In this document: positions 9,290 through 21,105 of the stretch, piece by piece | Layout of the letters: each line of letters begins with the position of its first letter | How positions within the stretch are numbered: the stretch's first letter is position 1 | Assembly: GCA_943737045.1 (NCBI GenBank) | Contig: CALSFV010000050.1 | Coordinates: forward strand, 124,001-188,000 | DNA: 64,000 bases | Direction: 5' to 3' | Source of the DNA: Parapristionchus giblindavisi | Lineage: Eukaryota; Nematoda; Chromadorea; Rhabditida; Diplogasteridae | The notes under the pieces: generated by a model | Seen by the model: only the letters and a program-made list of their open reading frames with translations | Told to the model about the DNA's origin: nothing | Databases searched by the model: none | Position numbers and translations under genes: made by a program

Positions 9290-10221
9290 AGGGTTTCTGT
9301 CTACCTGGGGAAGGATGAGACGAATGAATGGTGGTCATGAGAGGAGGAGGGATCGTGTGATTGAAATAGACTCCCATGAGATGAATCTATCATGAGACAT
9401 TTCCATTGTCAGGCAGACGGAGCCATTCTCGCTTGAAAGCTTTTAAGAGAGACTATCTGACTCAATGAACATATTTTGCTTATGGCTTGGCACTTGGCCA
9501 AAAAGTGATAGGAACCGATCGGGCCCAAATTGTGCATAGGTATAGTATGGGGTGGCATGAGATCACAGACGGAGTTAGGGTTCGTCATATCCGCTCCTTC
9601 GCTAAATAACGTAAGTTCGACATAATGGCATCAAAATTTCAAAGTTTACGGATTCGTTCGATATGTGAGTGCGACGATGGGTAATAATATGCAGGTAAAT
9701 TACACCAACTCTCATCCCGGTCCAAAACCGTGAGGCCCAGAAAAAATTTAAAAAAACAATAAAAAATTTTTGTTTTATTTTTTCCTACAAATGCCTCTCG
9801 GTGGCTGACTTTTTTTATTTCTTTAATTTGACGAGTATTCATTAATGTAACTCATATATGAAAATGAACTAAAACAAATGAGTGAAACGTTGCCTTCTTC
9901 CCGAAAAAACACAACTAATTCGCCTTTTTTTATCGGGAACTGACTTTATTTATGGTGTACCCTACCGTAATCCAAATGCGGAAATTAAAAATTCGGCAAT
10001 CATTGTTTTATTTAGCATTCGATTAAGATATTATGTTTTTGAGTTTCTTTTATCATTAGTTTTTTGTCCGAATGTCTGAGGAGTAAAATGACACTATTAT
10101 TCGAAAAAAAAAAGATTTATTTATTTATTTGTTTATCGTACACCACTAGGGTGTTACATCAAATATAAAATGTTCGAGTACAAATGAATTGCGTGGAATA
10201 AAAAATCATCAAAAATTATTA
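9290..10221. other. Intergenic stretch, nothing recognised
   Basis: Only short open frames with no conserved features, AT-rich toward the right, with an A-run and TTTATTTATTT tract near 10,105-10,135. The unit 2 counterpart (30,519-31,449) is near-identical and equally empty. Confidence 0.6.
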
Positions 10222-11497
10222 CAGGGTGCGCCAAAATTACCCGAACTGATTTCACCATTATGATTCCCAGGCCCCCAATGCAAATGCGCAACCCCTATTG
10301 CAGCATCATGACGAGTGATCATTGGCCACTCCCTATTCAAGGTTTCAAGTCAGTTAGTCAAGTCTTCTAGTAATGGGGAAGTAAAGTCGACTGCGACCCC
10401 TCATTCTCAAGTGTACAAGATAGATTGTCATAGTTCATCAGCTCGGCTTTCACGAGTCGGCTGTATCCGATACCGGTATCGTGTACCAAGATCTTGGTAC
10501 TGACAAGGAACGTCCGGGTAGAGGTAGACCGATTTCAGTTTCTACCGCTACGAACCGAGATCTTATCCGAAAGATGGTGTTTCGAAACCACGAGTTTACG
10601 ATCTGGAGACTCGATATCTCGAACACTTCCATTCTTCATCTCCTCAGGTCTCAGCTGACTCTTCTCCCTTACAAGTACAGTAAACTGTTAGAACCGAATG
10701 AGCGACAGATCAAGCTCCGCTGAGAACGGTGACCTCAACTTTTTATGCGTTGTGCTAGGTCCGCGCACTTCAGCACGATGTTCAGCGAAGAGAATATCCT
10801 ACCTTCAAAGACAACCTGAATATCGAGAACAACAGAATTATTGCCTCTGATCTTAAAGAATCCTACAAGACGGCTGGGGTCATGGGTCATATCAGCCTTC
10901 CACAATACGCCAAGGTTTTAGCTGTTGTTTGCCCAACTGGAAAGTCCACTCTTGTTTTGCCACTCCATGCGTCTAGATCAATAAGGCATATTTTACCAAG
11001 CACATCCTCGAAGAAGCGCTTCTACTCCGATACCATACCCACTTCGGTCAGGACCACTAGACCTTTCGGTAAGATTCTGTCGTCAATGACATGACAAAGT
11101 TGACCCAGTCGTGGTTTTTCACCCATGCACTCGGCAAAATCCATCACATTGATTTACTTCCGAACTCCCCCAATCTCAACCTCCTCGACTGCAGTGCTTG
11201 GAGGTGTTGTAGGCCAAGATGTCCTCTATCAAGCACCAGAACCTCGACTCCCTCAGTGCTCCGCTTCTCAAGGCATGGGACGAACTCGATGACAACTACT
11301 TGCGGGAATCGGCAGTCGCATATGAGAAGAGACTCATGGCTTGTGTCAGAGCTAAAAGAGACCACGGCGAGATTCGCTAGTACACTACTGCTGCCCATAT
11401 TCTTAGTAAGCTTTACCATGAACCATATCACTCAGGTCACATTTCCAAGGGGAGATTCATATGGAGACAACAGTTCGGGTAATTATGGCGCACCCTG
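10222..11497 (+). mobile_element. Degenerate mariner-type transposon, copy 1
   Basis: Terminal inverted repeats CAGGGTGCGCCA...AATTACCCGAACTG (10,222) and their complement (ending 11,497) are flanked on both sides by TA. The 1,276-bp length is normal for a mariner element. Broken transposase pieces remain: a DNA-binding/linker part with RPGRGRPISVST near 10,515 and a catalytic-domain tail with LPNSPNLNLLDCSAW near 11,155-11,200, equivalent to the PxSPDLNPxD box, followed by a frame-shifted C-terminus ending near 11,370. Frameshifts and stops make it non-autonomous and dead. Confidence 0.88.
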
Positions 11498-11764
11498 TAT
11501 ATGTGAGAGGGATGGGGGGAGGAGAATCGTAGGTATTGTCCGTGTAAAATACACTTGTTTATTTGGTACGAGAATAGCCAGCCACAGCTACAGTGTATTT
11601 CTATGTTTAGATAGAGAGAGCACAAGTGAGATAGTTCGTAGATCAGAGAGAGCGAGGAAGGAAGGGAGGACGATCGATAGTTATTTCTCTGTTTAGCAGC
11701 CAGTAGCAAGGCAATTACACAAGCATTTTTTATACGGACAACAATAATTGGAGAAACATCGGCA

Positions 11765-11902
11765 TATCACCGATTCATCCAGAAAAATTTAGGCACTCTG
11801 TTCGGTGTTTATAAATAATACTGCATATTTTTTTATTATTGTGCAGTATTATTTAGAAACATCGAACAGAATAGCTAAATGTTTCCGAATGAATCGGTGA
11901 TA
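11765..11902. mobile_element. Hairpin MITE, copy 1
   Basis: Two arms of about 60 bp, beginning TATCACCGATTCAT and ending ATGAATCGGTGATA, are near-perfect inverted copies separated by a short T-rich loop, with TA at both ends. It has no coding capacity. Confidence 0.8.
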
Positions 11903-11928
11903 GGTGTACTCCACATCTTCTGCTTCGC

Positions 11929-12285
11929 CTGGTGCAGTCGGGTTTCATCCACCAAACTAGGTCGTGTTTGGGAGATTCAAAATGATGATCTCGACTATTA
12001 TTAACTATTTGATTTAATTTAATTTATCATACATCAAAAACATGCGACAACATTTAAAGGACTTTACTTACTTGCTTAGTTACTTAGTAGATCCATCTTC
12101 AGCGGGCGGGGCCGCGTGGATCTCAATCACTCCATATTTCTCTATTATCTATTATTTATTTTTCATCATTGTTATTATTATTTTCAATCAACCCCACCCT
12201 TTTTGTGCCATCGCTCATTATCAGTACCTGGTGCATTCTGGTTTTATCCACCAAACTAGATCGTGGTGGTTAGATTCAAAATGGT
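11929..12285. repeat. Pair of 55-bp direct repeats
   Basis: The block CCTGGTGCA...TTTCATCCACCAAACTAGGTCGTG...GATTCAAAATG at 11,929-11,984 recurs with changes at 12,228-12,285. The two lie just upstream of gene C. Between them is AT-rich sequence with a GGGCGGGGCC block near 12,101. Function is unknown. Confidence 0.6.
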
Positions 12286-12360
12286 ATTCCTATGGAAGTG
12301 TGTAAGTGGATGATAAAGAATACTGGTAGTATATAAATATATTCATTGTCATCGTTTCAG

Positions 12361-14172
12361 TTACGTTGGCGTTGTGTTCGTTAATCTCCCCTCCACTTAC
12401 TGTTCCTGTGCGAGCTCACCAATCGGAACTATGATCATGTCGCTGGAAAGTGAGTTTGATTTTTTTTTAAATTTAAATCATACATTTTCCTACACTTAGA
12501 AACAATGGCGAGGGCATCGAAAATGTATGATTTAAATATTTAAAAGTGGACGAAGTAGGGAGCACTAGTGTTGTGTTTTCTGCTTAGTCTTCTGTGATCT
12601 TCGAAGTTTGATCTTTGATCTCTTTCAGACTGTCGTTCTACGTGCAGGTGGACTACACGTCGATAGTGGTCGTGTCGAAGGAGGGCACGGAGATCAACTG
12701 CAGACGAGACGAGAACGAGCTCAGACAAGCACTGCATCTTATGGTTAGTCGTCGTGGTAGGGTTACGGTAGGGGTACGGTAGTTTGGAGAGCTGGAGGAA
12801 TACGGTAGTTTATGGTTGGACAAAGAGTACGGTAATTTGGAGACCTGGAGGAATACGGTAGTTTATGGTAGGACAAAGAGTACGGTAATTTGGAAACCTG
12901 GAGGAATACGGTAGTTTCTAGTTGGACAAAGAGTACGGCAATTTGGAGAACTGGAGGAATACGGTAGTTTCTAGTAGGACGAATGCGGTATTTGATGCCA
13001 TGGGATAGTTTTCCTTTTTTATTATTTCATAGATAATTACTTATTTGTTTGCAGAATTCAACGCACGAAATGCATTCGATCGGAGCCATCGCCAAGCAGT
13101 TCTTCTATCAGGTGCGATAATCAATTATTGATTGGATTTCTGGAAATGATCTATAATCATGAATAGTACCGTAACCGTCCCAAACAATATATCGATTATT
13201 GATTACCTTGATCAGGTCCTACACGCTAACATGAACGCGATGGACGAACACGGTGTGCCCGCACCTACTCTCTATCTGGTCAGTTATCGATTGATTTGGT
13301 TGGTTTATCGATTTTTGAAGCCAAGATATGAATACGGTAGTCTGTTATTGATTGATTATTTTGTTATTATTTCCTTCTTCAGGTGAACAGTAGGTCGACA
13401 CGCGTGGTCTACGTCGTCTTCCCATTTGCCGAAATGCCCCAGGTACGGTAGACTCGGCTTACCGTACATTGTGGCCTCTTGAATCAATCGATAATCACAA
13501 TTTGCAGACATTCACACGTGCATTCATCGCTGATGAGACATTGGCGACCGATGATGATAAGAAGTGAGTCTTTGATCTTTGATCTTTATCATCTTTAAAT
13601 CTGTCAGTGGGGTTTGAACATGTTCAACGCCATGAACCGCTCGAATTTGTGTTTCAATACCTTTTCAATAGATATAATGTGTAACCGTTTCGATTTATGG
13701 GATATGAACTTCTTCGGTCGAACAGCCTCGTTACAGAATTTCAAAATGTTGTCAGATTTTCACAAAAAAAAATCACAAAATGCGGTCATGCTTCGTAGTT
13801 TGCAACGTACTTTTTGACCTATGCCTATCATACATTGCTATACCCTCGCAATGCGAGGATTGACCCACTATATAAGGCCGATTTTAGGCCACTTGATGCG
13901 AAAGGAAGCTAAAAAATGACGATTTTTAAGTGAAAATAGCGAATTTTGTGAATCAAGCCACCCTATTTCGAGAATTGGCCCACTATATAAAAATAAACGG
14001 CGAGGGTACCGAAAATGTATGATGCCTATGATACAGTTTTGGCCCTTTCATAAGTTATACTGTATATAACATAACCTGACATTACAGATTCACCGCACTC
14101 AATTTCGCGCGTTTGCCGGGTCGATCGATCTGTAAGAAGTTTGACACACTGTTCTCTATTCTCAAGAATTGA
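12361..14172 (+). CDS. Gene C, copy 1 (unrecognised protein)
   Basis: Convincing exons are 12629-12743, 13055-13111, 13216-13278, 13383-13442, 13508-13563 and 14088-14172 (stop TGA). They join in frame to give about 144 residues, and every intron has GT..AG ends with TTTCAG/TTGCAG-like acceptors. An upstream exon (12361-12449, acceptor TTTCAG, donor GTGAGT) is likely, but its only ATG frame does not match the phase of the next exon, so the start is unresolved (non-coding first exon, alternative donor or sequence error). The protein is mixed alpha/beta-like, with motifs such as YTSIVVVSKEG and RVVYVVFPFAEMPQ. No family was recognised. The intron after 12743 carries a 53-bp minisatellite, and the intron before the last exon carries a MITE. 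The unit 2 copy lacks the last exon. Confidence 0.6.
12474..12541. mobile_element. Short hairpin MITE remnant in gene C intron, copy 1
   Basis: AAATCATACATTTTC and GAAAATGTATGATTT are inverted copies around a short loop that still contains GGCGAGGGCATCG. It looks like an internally deleted member of the family at 13,827-14,023. The unit 2 copy is at about 33,702-33,769. Confidence 0.6.
12750..12985. repeat. 53-bp intron minisatellite, gene C copy 1 (about 4 units)
   Basis: The unit is AGGAATACGGTAGTTTATGG...AGTACGGTAATTTGGAGACCTGG. Each unit contains TACGGTAG and TACGGTAA, variants of a motif that also forms the start of several introns in the window. The unit 2 array at 33,980-34,585 is longer by exactly 7 units (371 bp). 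Confidence 0.92.
13827..14023. mobile_element. MITE family 'ATCATACATT', copy in gene C
   Basis: The termini ATCATACATT...TACCCTCGC and GCGAGGGTACC...AATGTATGAT are inverted copies. Two internal CCCACTATATAA blocks lie in direct orientation. A diverged copy with a long G-run in the middle is at 43,161-43,347. This copy was removed from unit 2 by the 5.3-kb deletion. Confidence 0.75.
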
Positions 14173-17100
14173 TTGGAGATTACGGTAGTGATGTCCCAAT
14201 TGTCGTCTACTGTACCCTTTTTGTTTGTCGTTTCATACGAGGTCTAGTCATTTTGATAGAGTTCATTCCAATTTGTGTATGTCTATCTTTATTATGTAAT
14301 AATATTGTCGTTAAACGTTGATTGTTTGTAGACTTATACATACATATATATCGTATCAGTCCCTTCTTTCAAACCTGTGATCTCTGAGATTTTGTATGAT
14401 TATTGATTTGTTATCGATCATGATTGATAGCTGGTTGTACAATTTGGCAAATATTTTTATAAATCAGTTTATTTGTTTTTTTTTCTCCAATTATGTAGCA
14501 TGACATGTTAGACGGTCTTGATAATGCAAGGAGTACATGCATACATGATCGTCTAAGATTGAGCTGAGTTGCAGGATGGAGAGTAGGAGTTGCAGCGGAT
14601 TGGAATGTGCAGTAGTCTTTCGAGTAGATTACATATATTGACAGTGCATGAGGATGCTTGAACCGTGATGAGGGAACGGTCACTGTAGATAATCCATGAA
14701 AAACGAGAGCCAAAGATCGGAATGGAGAGAAACAATGGAATGGACATTGGATGAGTAAAAAGAAAACAGACAAATTAGCTGATCTAGTAAAACATCAGAC
14801 TACAGACACCAAAGATCAAACAACAAAGATCAAATATCAAACGACAGATTACGATATGCTTATGAACGTCTTTGTCTATTCTTCCTTTAGCCTCGCCGTA
14901 GGCGAACTACAAGCTGGATGGGTATGATGATACATTGAACAATATACTCGTTCATCTGTGGAGAGGGAGAGGTAGAAGATGGAGAGGGAGAGGTAGAGGA
15001 TGGAGAGGGAGGGGCAGAGATCTTCGCGACATGCTGGGGGCCAAACCCGCGCCAAATATGTCGACGTGAACCTATTCAAATCTTGAATTCTTTAGGTTTC
15101 GTTCGGTTTTTTTTCAAAAAAATCGATCTTACAATTAGTTTCTTATCATTGTCAATAATCTACTATAACTTTTCGAATCTGTTCATAGGATCTTTCTGAT
15201 TTCTCTTATCTCAATTGATTGTTCTTTAACTTTCATTTATTGTATTGAGAAGCTAGATTTGTGGATCAGATATATGTGAAGGGGTGTAATAGAATTGCAA
15301 TAAAAGAATTTCGAAATGAACAGTTATCCGTAGAATATTCGGGAATTTATACAATTCAGACGAATTTCACACAAATCACAACTCAGTCATGCTTTTTGAG
15401 CATAGGAAACTTGGGAAAAATGCATAATAGGCTTTCGAATATTGAGTAAAATATTGCGTATTCACGTAGATTGACTGTTTCAAACTAATTCAGTGGTTTT
15501 GGACAAAAAAAATATTCGTGCGCGCGTGGTGTATGTATACGGTAGTGAGTGAGCCATCAAGAGACGGACTGCGCCATTCAGTGCTTACTTTCAATTTGAT
15601 TGTCGTCACGTTTTTGTTATTTCTTTGCTGATATTTTTGTCATTTCAGGTTCTGGAACAACATTCAACGTCAGTGGAAGGATGGGAAGCCCGCTACATGA
15701 ATAGCAGACGAAATATTAGAGAAGTTTTTCTTCTTGTTTGCTTTTTTTTCGCTTTGAGCTTGTTCTCACTTAGTTTTTGTTCATTACAAGGGTACTTTGT
15801 GGTAAAATTAAGGTTATTGGTGGTCGTGCGACGTCACTGTTCCTCTCGTCGCTCGACGTCACTGTTCCTCTCGTTTGATGTACGGCAACGTCTTTGGACT
15901 AACGAGGGTAGAAGAACGCTCATTGCTGCAAACCTATCAGGTTAATTCATATCCTTACTTTATGCTGTATGGTGTTTTGATGCAAGTATAGGCTTTTGAG
16001 GATAATCTTTTAAGAGACTGGCTTAAAACAGTAATGACAGTTTTCGGTTTAATTATGTAATTATTGAACGTGCATTAAGCCAAGGCATTGTTTTGTTGCT
16101 GATCATAAATGTCACCAACTCTTTGCAATAAACGATTTAATTATGCTAAATTGCATTTGCTTTTAGGTTCCAACGATTCCTCTATAATAAAATACATTCA
16201 GTAGATCAAGTCGATCCAGAGTCGATTAATTCGATTAATGATGTCATTGAAACTTTAAAAAAAATTTAATAGAAATTACCGTTTTCTATTTCATCCTGTG
16301 GCGTCAATCTCTTGTGTCCATCACTTAAATTGTTGATTTCTAAATGAAATAATGCGGAAAAAAATTTATGCTGATTTTTCCAACTAGCGTCATGACTTTC
16401 TGCGTCAACCCCATGGAATTTCCCCGCTAAAATATCGATATGACCAGTAAATATACCATTCAGTCAAAATGCAAATAAGATTTCGAAATCATTTGTCCTT
16501 ATGCAGTACAGCAGAATCCCCCAGTGAAAATGGGCGCCCCAGTTGACCCTGTGCGCCCATTTGGCCCCTCGATTTTTTACGCTTTCAACAATGAATATCA
16601 GCCGTTCAAATTGTTTGCGTTGTTTTACTCTAGATTTGACCGTATTTATCAAAGAAAGTTTGGATTTTTTAAAGTTTGTCAGCTCAATTATGCTAGGAAA
16701 GAGAAATTTTGGAAAGATTTCACTGTGCGATAGAATTCGCAATTTCCACATTATTCCATCGTTTTATTTTATTAGAAGGAACTCCGACAACTTTGAAGAA
16801 ACATAATCATAATCAATCAATATCGTTAAATCGCTAATCGATCAATAAGTGAGAGAGCATGGCAAAGTAAGAGAGCACGCGCAAGAGTGTATTATGACCT
16901 TCTTCCCACTCTCTTCCCATTGTCATAGGTAGATCACTGAGAGACTTCTATCGATTGACCACAGTCTTTGGATACTCTTATCTCATCCTTTTCTCTCGCT
17001 TGTTTCTCTCTAGTTTATGTTTGAACTTCACAGTGTTGATCTTTGATATTTGGTCAGGCAGATGTTGATCTTCTTCGTGTTCCTCGCATATGATTTACTC

Positions 17101-17222
17101 AAAATGTCTGCCCTCTCACACTTTGGCGTATTCTCTCTCTTTTTCCAATTTGATCTCGATTTAGTATAATCTTTTCATTTTAAAGTCAGATTGATGAAAG
17201 AGCAATCAATCGATTATTTCAG
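14173..17222. other. Gene-poor stretch with an old gene B flank duplicate
   Basis: Most of the stretch shows nothing recognisable. The part at about 16,080-16,510 is a diverged copy of the gene B intron region at 19,830-20,250 (shared 'GTTGATTTCTAAATGAAAT' and 'AAAATATCGATATG'), so an older partial duplication lies here. One possible terminal exon (acceptor TTTCAG at 15,649, short frame with FWNNIQRQWKDGKPAT then TGA near 15,700) stands alone. Purine-rich GAGAGG repeats lie at 14,956-15,015. Exons upstream of gene D probably lie in 16,800-17,200 but could not be identified. Confidence 0.45.
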
Positions 17223-18150
17223 CTTCCCCTTGGTCTGAAGGAAGGTGACAATATGCCCACATCGTCTCATCATAAGCAGCGATTCGGAGCCATACTGAAG
17301 ATGCTCCCACGCGGATTCGATATCTCACGGATTCCTCCACAGGTTATCGATTGATTAGGCATTTTATTTATTTATTATGAGATGCTATTGAATAATTTGG
17401 GCATATTATTGATTGATTATGACTGAATAAGATAAAATACCGTAATCTTTTGACAGATTCTCGAATCGATATCCCGCGGCGAAGTGCCTGATCTGACTCT
17501 GCTGCCACATGATCTACAGGACCACATCGCGAGCAAGGCCTCGCATACTGTAGATGACTTTGTCCGATATGTATGGCGCTTTAACAGATTATTGATTGAT
17601 TGTGTTATCTTTGGTCTTTGATCTTTGATCTTTCAGTTGAATTCGTCTGTGAGTGAACTGGTGAAGCGATTGTCGCCACACGAAGTCGAAGAGAAGGCTT
17701 CGTACGACATTGCCAAAGTTACCCATGAGGTTATCGATGAAGAGGTTAGTCATATTTTGTGAATGGACGAAGATTTTACGAATGGATGAATGATCGGGCT
17801 TGGACACCTGGCAAAAGATCAAAGATCATTTGGTTAACAAATGAAATTGATTTATAAGAAAAGCTGGATTCAAAATATTATATGGATCTGGTTTAACTTC
17901 TAGGCAATGTGATTATCGATTTAACGACATTTTATTGATTTTATCGATCGCTTTCAGGCCGTTCGTGAATACACCTACCGTATGCGTCTGTACACTCTCA
18001 TCTGGTTGGCTATCGTACTTGTCATCTCAACGACCGTCATCGCCTGTATCTTGTACAGAAAGTACGGTAGCGCCGAGCGCAAGGTACTGTATCTCGATTG
18101 TATCGATTGATTCATAAGAATATCGATTTCAGCCCAATCCTGCTTCGTGA
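17223..18150 (+). CDS. Gene D: small single-pass membrane protein, 5' end missing
   Basis: Exons 17223-17342, 17457-17570, 17637-17744, 17958-18083 and 18133-18150 are all phase 0, use GT..AG introns with clear acceptors, and end in TGA. About 161 residues are visible. The first four fifths are hydrophilic and Glu/His/Ser-rich. Residues 125-147 form one hydrophobic segment (core LIWLAIVLVISTTVIA), followed by the basic short tail LYRKYGSAERK. This fits a C-terminally anchored or type I membrane protein, with the tail probably cytosolic. No start codon with signal peptide was found upstream, so at least one 5' exon is missing. No family was recognised. The gene is absent from unit 2 because of a deletion, making it single-copy in this window. 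Confidence 0.65.
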
Positions 18151-18627
18151 CGAACAACTCGTTGCGCCCCAGAATTAGGTAGCCCCGGTTACCGTACTCC
18201 CTCCGGTCTTCACCTCATCACCAGTCGGTACCGAATCGTTTACGGTTTCACTCCGACGATTTAGCTCGCCAAAATTGCAACTAGAGACGACGCTTCAATT
18301 GGAGATTCCAGACGACGAATAATCAATAAGATTTCATATCGATCGAATTGTTGTTGTTGTTTTCGAATAATTGCTTTTCGTTTATGTTCATCATCAACAT
18401 GTATAAATTCTACCGTACACTCGTTTTTTTAAATGTTTTCTATGGTACCCTCTACAGGTTGAACACCTGAAAGTATCTGTCTGATTATGTGAAAGTGCTA
18501 TCTAATTTCGAAATTTCTGGACATAGTTAGGTGACAGAACCCTGTATACCTCTGAACATCTTTCATTATCACCTTCTTATTGTTCTGTGCGTTTTTGTTT
18601 CGATGATCAAGCCTAATTTTTATTTGA

Positions 18628-18958
18628 TTATTCAGTGCATAAAACGAAAAACGGATTAGACAGGGCGATTGGGCCTGACTGTATACATTTTATTCCCCGA
18701 CCTCTTTTTAAATATCGACTTCGTTTTAGGTACACTCCCATCGTAGGTCCATCGTAGGTCTTCGGGTGTCCCCATTGAGGTACGTGTCTTGGCGCGATGC
18801 CAAGGGTTACTGTAGCCGTCTCTCTTCCGTTCAGGAGTTCACGATAGATTGCTTCAGGTGAATCGGCAATCGAAATCTGCGACCAGCCGTCGTCGTTGCT
18901 CACGTACGCAACGGTGGAGAGATTCCAGGTAGAACCTTTTGCAAAGAACCCGGGGTTA
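18628..18958 (-). CDS. Minus-strand terminal exon (unrecognised protein)
   Basis: On the minus strand an acceptor (GTACAG) ends at 18,959 and opens a 331-nt exon of 109 codons plus TAA. The same frame is also open without splicing up to an ATG near 19,050. The sequence is protein-like, with Trp/Tyr and mixed composition (for example GSTWNLSTVAYVSNDDGWSQ). No family was recognised. In unit 2 the exon is deleted and only the region upstream of its acceptor remains (35,293 onward). Confidence 0.45.
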
Positions 18959-19397
18959 CTGTACTTTCGATTTTGAGTGTGGACTACTGTAGATTCTGTA
19001 GAATTGTTGTGCCATAAATGGTGGATAGACTCGGCGCATCTATGCTTCAAGTACCCAATCCAAATGAAAACCCAATTTGTGATCTCACTGATAATGAGCC
19101 GGTGATTTAGATTACGCAGTGAAACTCAAGATGATAAGAATTCATAGTGACTTTACCTCAAATGAGTTGGTCACGATGACTAACTACCTGTACAGGTGAC
19201 TAATAATATTAATTTAATAATTTAATAATATTAATAGATGTACAAGTATGGGATGGGGCGCGTTAAAACGCACTTTACCTAACAGCGGGGGGGGGGGGAT
19301 AATATAATTTGTGAGAAAAAAAGCTGTACGAACTGTATGCACCACTTAAATGAATTTGTGAAATTGAAATTGTGTCACAATTGTGTCGTTCGTTCAG
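18959..19397. other. Intergenic spacer upstream of gene B exons
   Basis: No further gene was identified. A G-run of about 12 lies at 19,288-19,299; the unit 2 counterpart is about three bases shorter. TAATATTAATTT direct and inverted pieces lie at 19,203-19,240. The unseen 5' exon of gene B may lie here. Confidence 0.4.
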
Positions 19398-20632
19398 TTG
19401 CGCCTCTTCACGGAGCTACCACCTCAATAAGCTCGCAAAGGCCCCGAATGGGAAGACAATTTGGAAAGAATTGATAAGCAACCCTCAAGGCGCCTCGATA
19501 TCGCACCACACTGACAAATCATTGTCAAAGAAGTAAGCCACGCTTCGCTTAATTTCATTCATGAAGCACCGGGCCGTGTTTGTTTTGTGTTTGTTGATAG
19601 TCTCCTTATCTTTTCTTACACATATTTGCTCATTTTAAATTGCACTTGCACCAATATTTGCATTTGGTTGTGCACACGTGTGTGTGTTTACATACTCTGG
19701 TATTTCTACTTCAAGTGAAACAAAATTGGACAAAATGCATTACAGTATGTACGCCACTTGCAGTAGACTTACAGTTCTACTTCAAGTGAAAATGATAAGT
19801 GCACTTCAAAAGTTTTTTAATAGCAGAGAAAAACAATAAACAATTTAATTAAGCTACATTGAATATATGCTTTTAAGGTTCTCTCGCTTTTTGAGGAAGA
19901 GAATGCACCAAGTCATTGGTGTAGATGCAGAGAAGGTATGTATTTATTGTTAATGATACATCGATTCTCATGAAACTAGTAAAAAAATTTTTTTATAGAA
20001 ATGACCTTTTTATTTTTCATCTTTTAGCGCTTTTTAAAGTTGAACAAGAACAACAATCTCTTGCCAATTAAATTGTTGATTTCTAAATGAAATGATGCAA
20101 AGCAGACACATTTCTGGGGATTTTCCAGATTACTTTTGTTTCGAACTCATGTTCACCCCATGTAATTTCTCCAAAAATATCGATATGCCCATTAAACGTT
20201 AAATAGACCGTTCAGTCAAAATGTGAACTCTCGAAATCATTGGTCCTTGAATTAAATATGAAAATAAATATAAATTTTAAAAAAATATGTATAAATTTAC
20301 CATTCTTTAGGTGCTTTTTCTCTATCAATTCTACGCCACGGAATTCGACGACATCGAACGAGTCAAGTTCGTTTAAACATTAATTTATATTGATTAATCA
20401 CTGATCTATCGATCGTTCTCATTGCAGTATCAAGGATCGATTCGCAAACTACGATATCCAGTTCGATGCGGACGGTCGTGTAAGCAGTTATCGATCAGTT
20501 GAAGCTGATGATACGAGTCGATCGAGAAGGACGGAGACAGACGAGGATGAACCAGATGATAGGGACGCTGTCAGGGATGCTGGCGGTGAGCGTGATTGCG
20601 ATGATTGTTTTGGTCCCATCTTTGATCTTTGA
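19398..20632 (+). CDS. Gene B, copy 2 (unrecognised protein, 5' end missing)
   Basis: Exons 19398-19532 (acceptor TTCAG, donor GTAAGC), 19878-19935, 20311-20366 and 20428-20632 join in frame, giving about 150 residues and a TGA stop. The N-terminal visible part is Lys/His/Ser-rich. The middle is hydrophobic-aromatic (VLFLYQFYATEFDDIERV), and the tail is strongly Asp/Glu/Arg-rich. A donor at 20,586 (GTGAGC, phase 1) offers an alternative end, but no in-frame downstream exon was found. Exon 19398 enters in phase 2, so at least one upstream exon exists. No family was recognised. Exon sequence is the same in copy 3 (35,730-36,962) apart from trivial differences. Confidence 0.6.
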
Positions 20633-20908
20633 TCTTGATCTTTGATCCTATTTATCTTTTCGGTCACCATTTCGAACAGTAGACTAGTGTCTGGAAGTTG
20701 ATATATTATAAGTGAACCGATGAAAATAGGTTTTAGAGAGAGATAGAGTGAGAGAGATTCGAAGAAATTTCCCGAAATATCCCCGAATGTTTCAAGGACA
20801 TCATTTCCCTTCAAATCCCCGCTATATTTATCAATTGCAAAGTCGTGCACTCGAGATCTACATTCGTGATCCGTTTGTATTATAATTTACACAAAATTAC
20901 TATCAAGG

Positions 20909-21105
20909 ATGAGTCCGCCTCCAGACGTTAAAGCGCTCTGGCCACACTCTCTCGCTTTCTTCGTCTACGAGAGAGCATTGCAGGCGCTCGAAGGGCTCCA
21001 ACGGGAGATCGTGGTATCGCAGATCGCTTTGATGGTCAGGGACCATCTCGTCGGGACTCTCGACCTGCACTTCGAATTATTCAATCTGCCTCACAGCCTC
21101 ATGGT
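20909..21105 (+). other. Candidate first or early exon of gene A, copy 2
   Basis: This is the counterpart of 555-752, with the same two competing frames. Its 3' half (from about 20,999) differs from unit 1 at roughly a quarter of positions, although intron sequence on both sides is nearly unchanged. It matches unit 3 (37,230-37,426) almost exactly. The same MITE-like stretch forms its 5' half. Confidence 0.35.

Larger units (their letters stand above)
1..20354. repeat. Tandem segmental duplication, unit 1
   Basis: The first base of the window aligns with 20,355, and near-identical sequence then runs in the same order to the end of the unit. The unit contains gene B 3' exons, gene A, a mobile-element block, gene C, gene D, a minus-strand exon and the next gene B exons. 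Because the window opens inside the repeated order, the array probably continues to the left. Units 1 and 2 differ mainly by satellite copy number, a 150-bp insertion near 5,851, a small deletion near 5,480-5,600 and a 5.3-kb deletion in unit 2. The boundary is set arbitrarily at the window start and is not a true breakpoint. Confidence 0.93.

Noticed and set aside
11091..11696. 201-codon plus-strand frame
   Set aside because: Its first part is broken mariner transposase and its later part runs out of frame through the terminal repeat into flank, so it is not a gene.
16464..16806. Overlapping frames on both strands near 16.5 kb
   Set aside because: Low-complexity AT-rich sequence, open on several frames at once, with no splice support.
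19561..19640. Short signal-peptide-like frame starting at ATG 19,563
   Set aside because: It is hydrophobic and 20-odd codons long, but lies in the intron between two joined gene B exons, stops without a donor, and is not needed by any frame.
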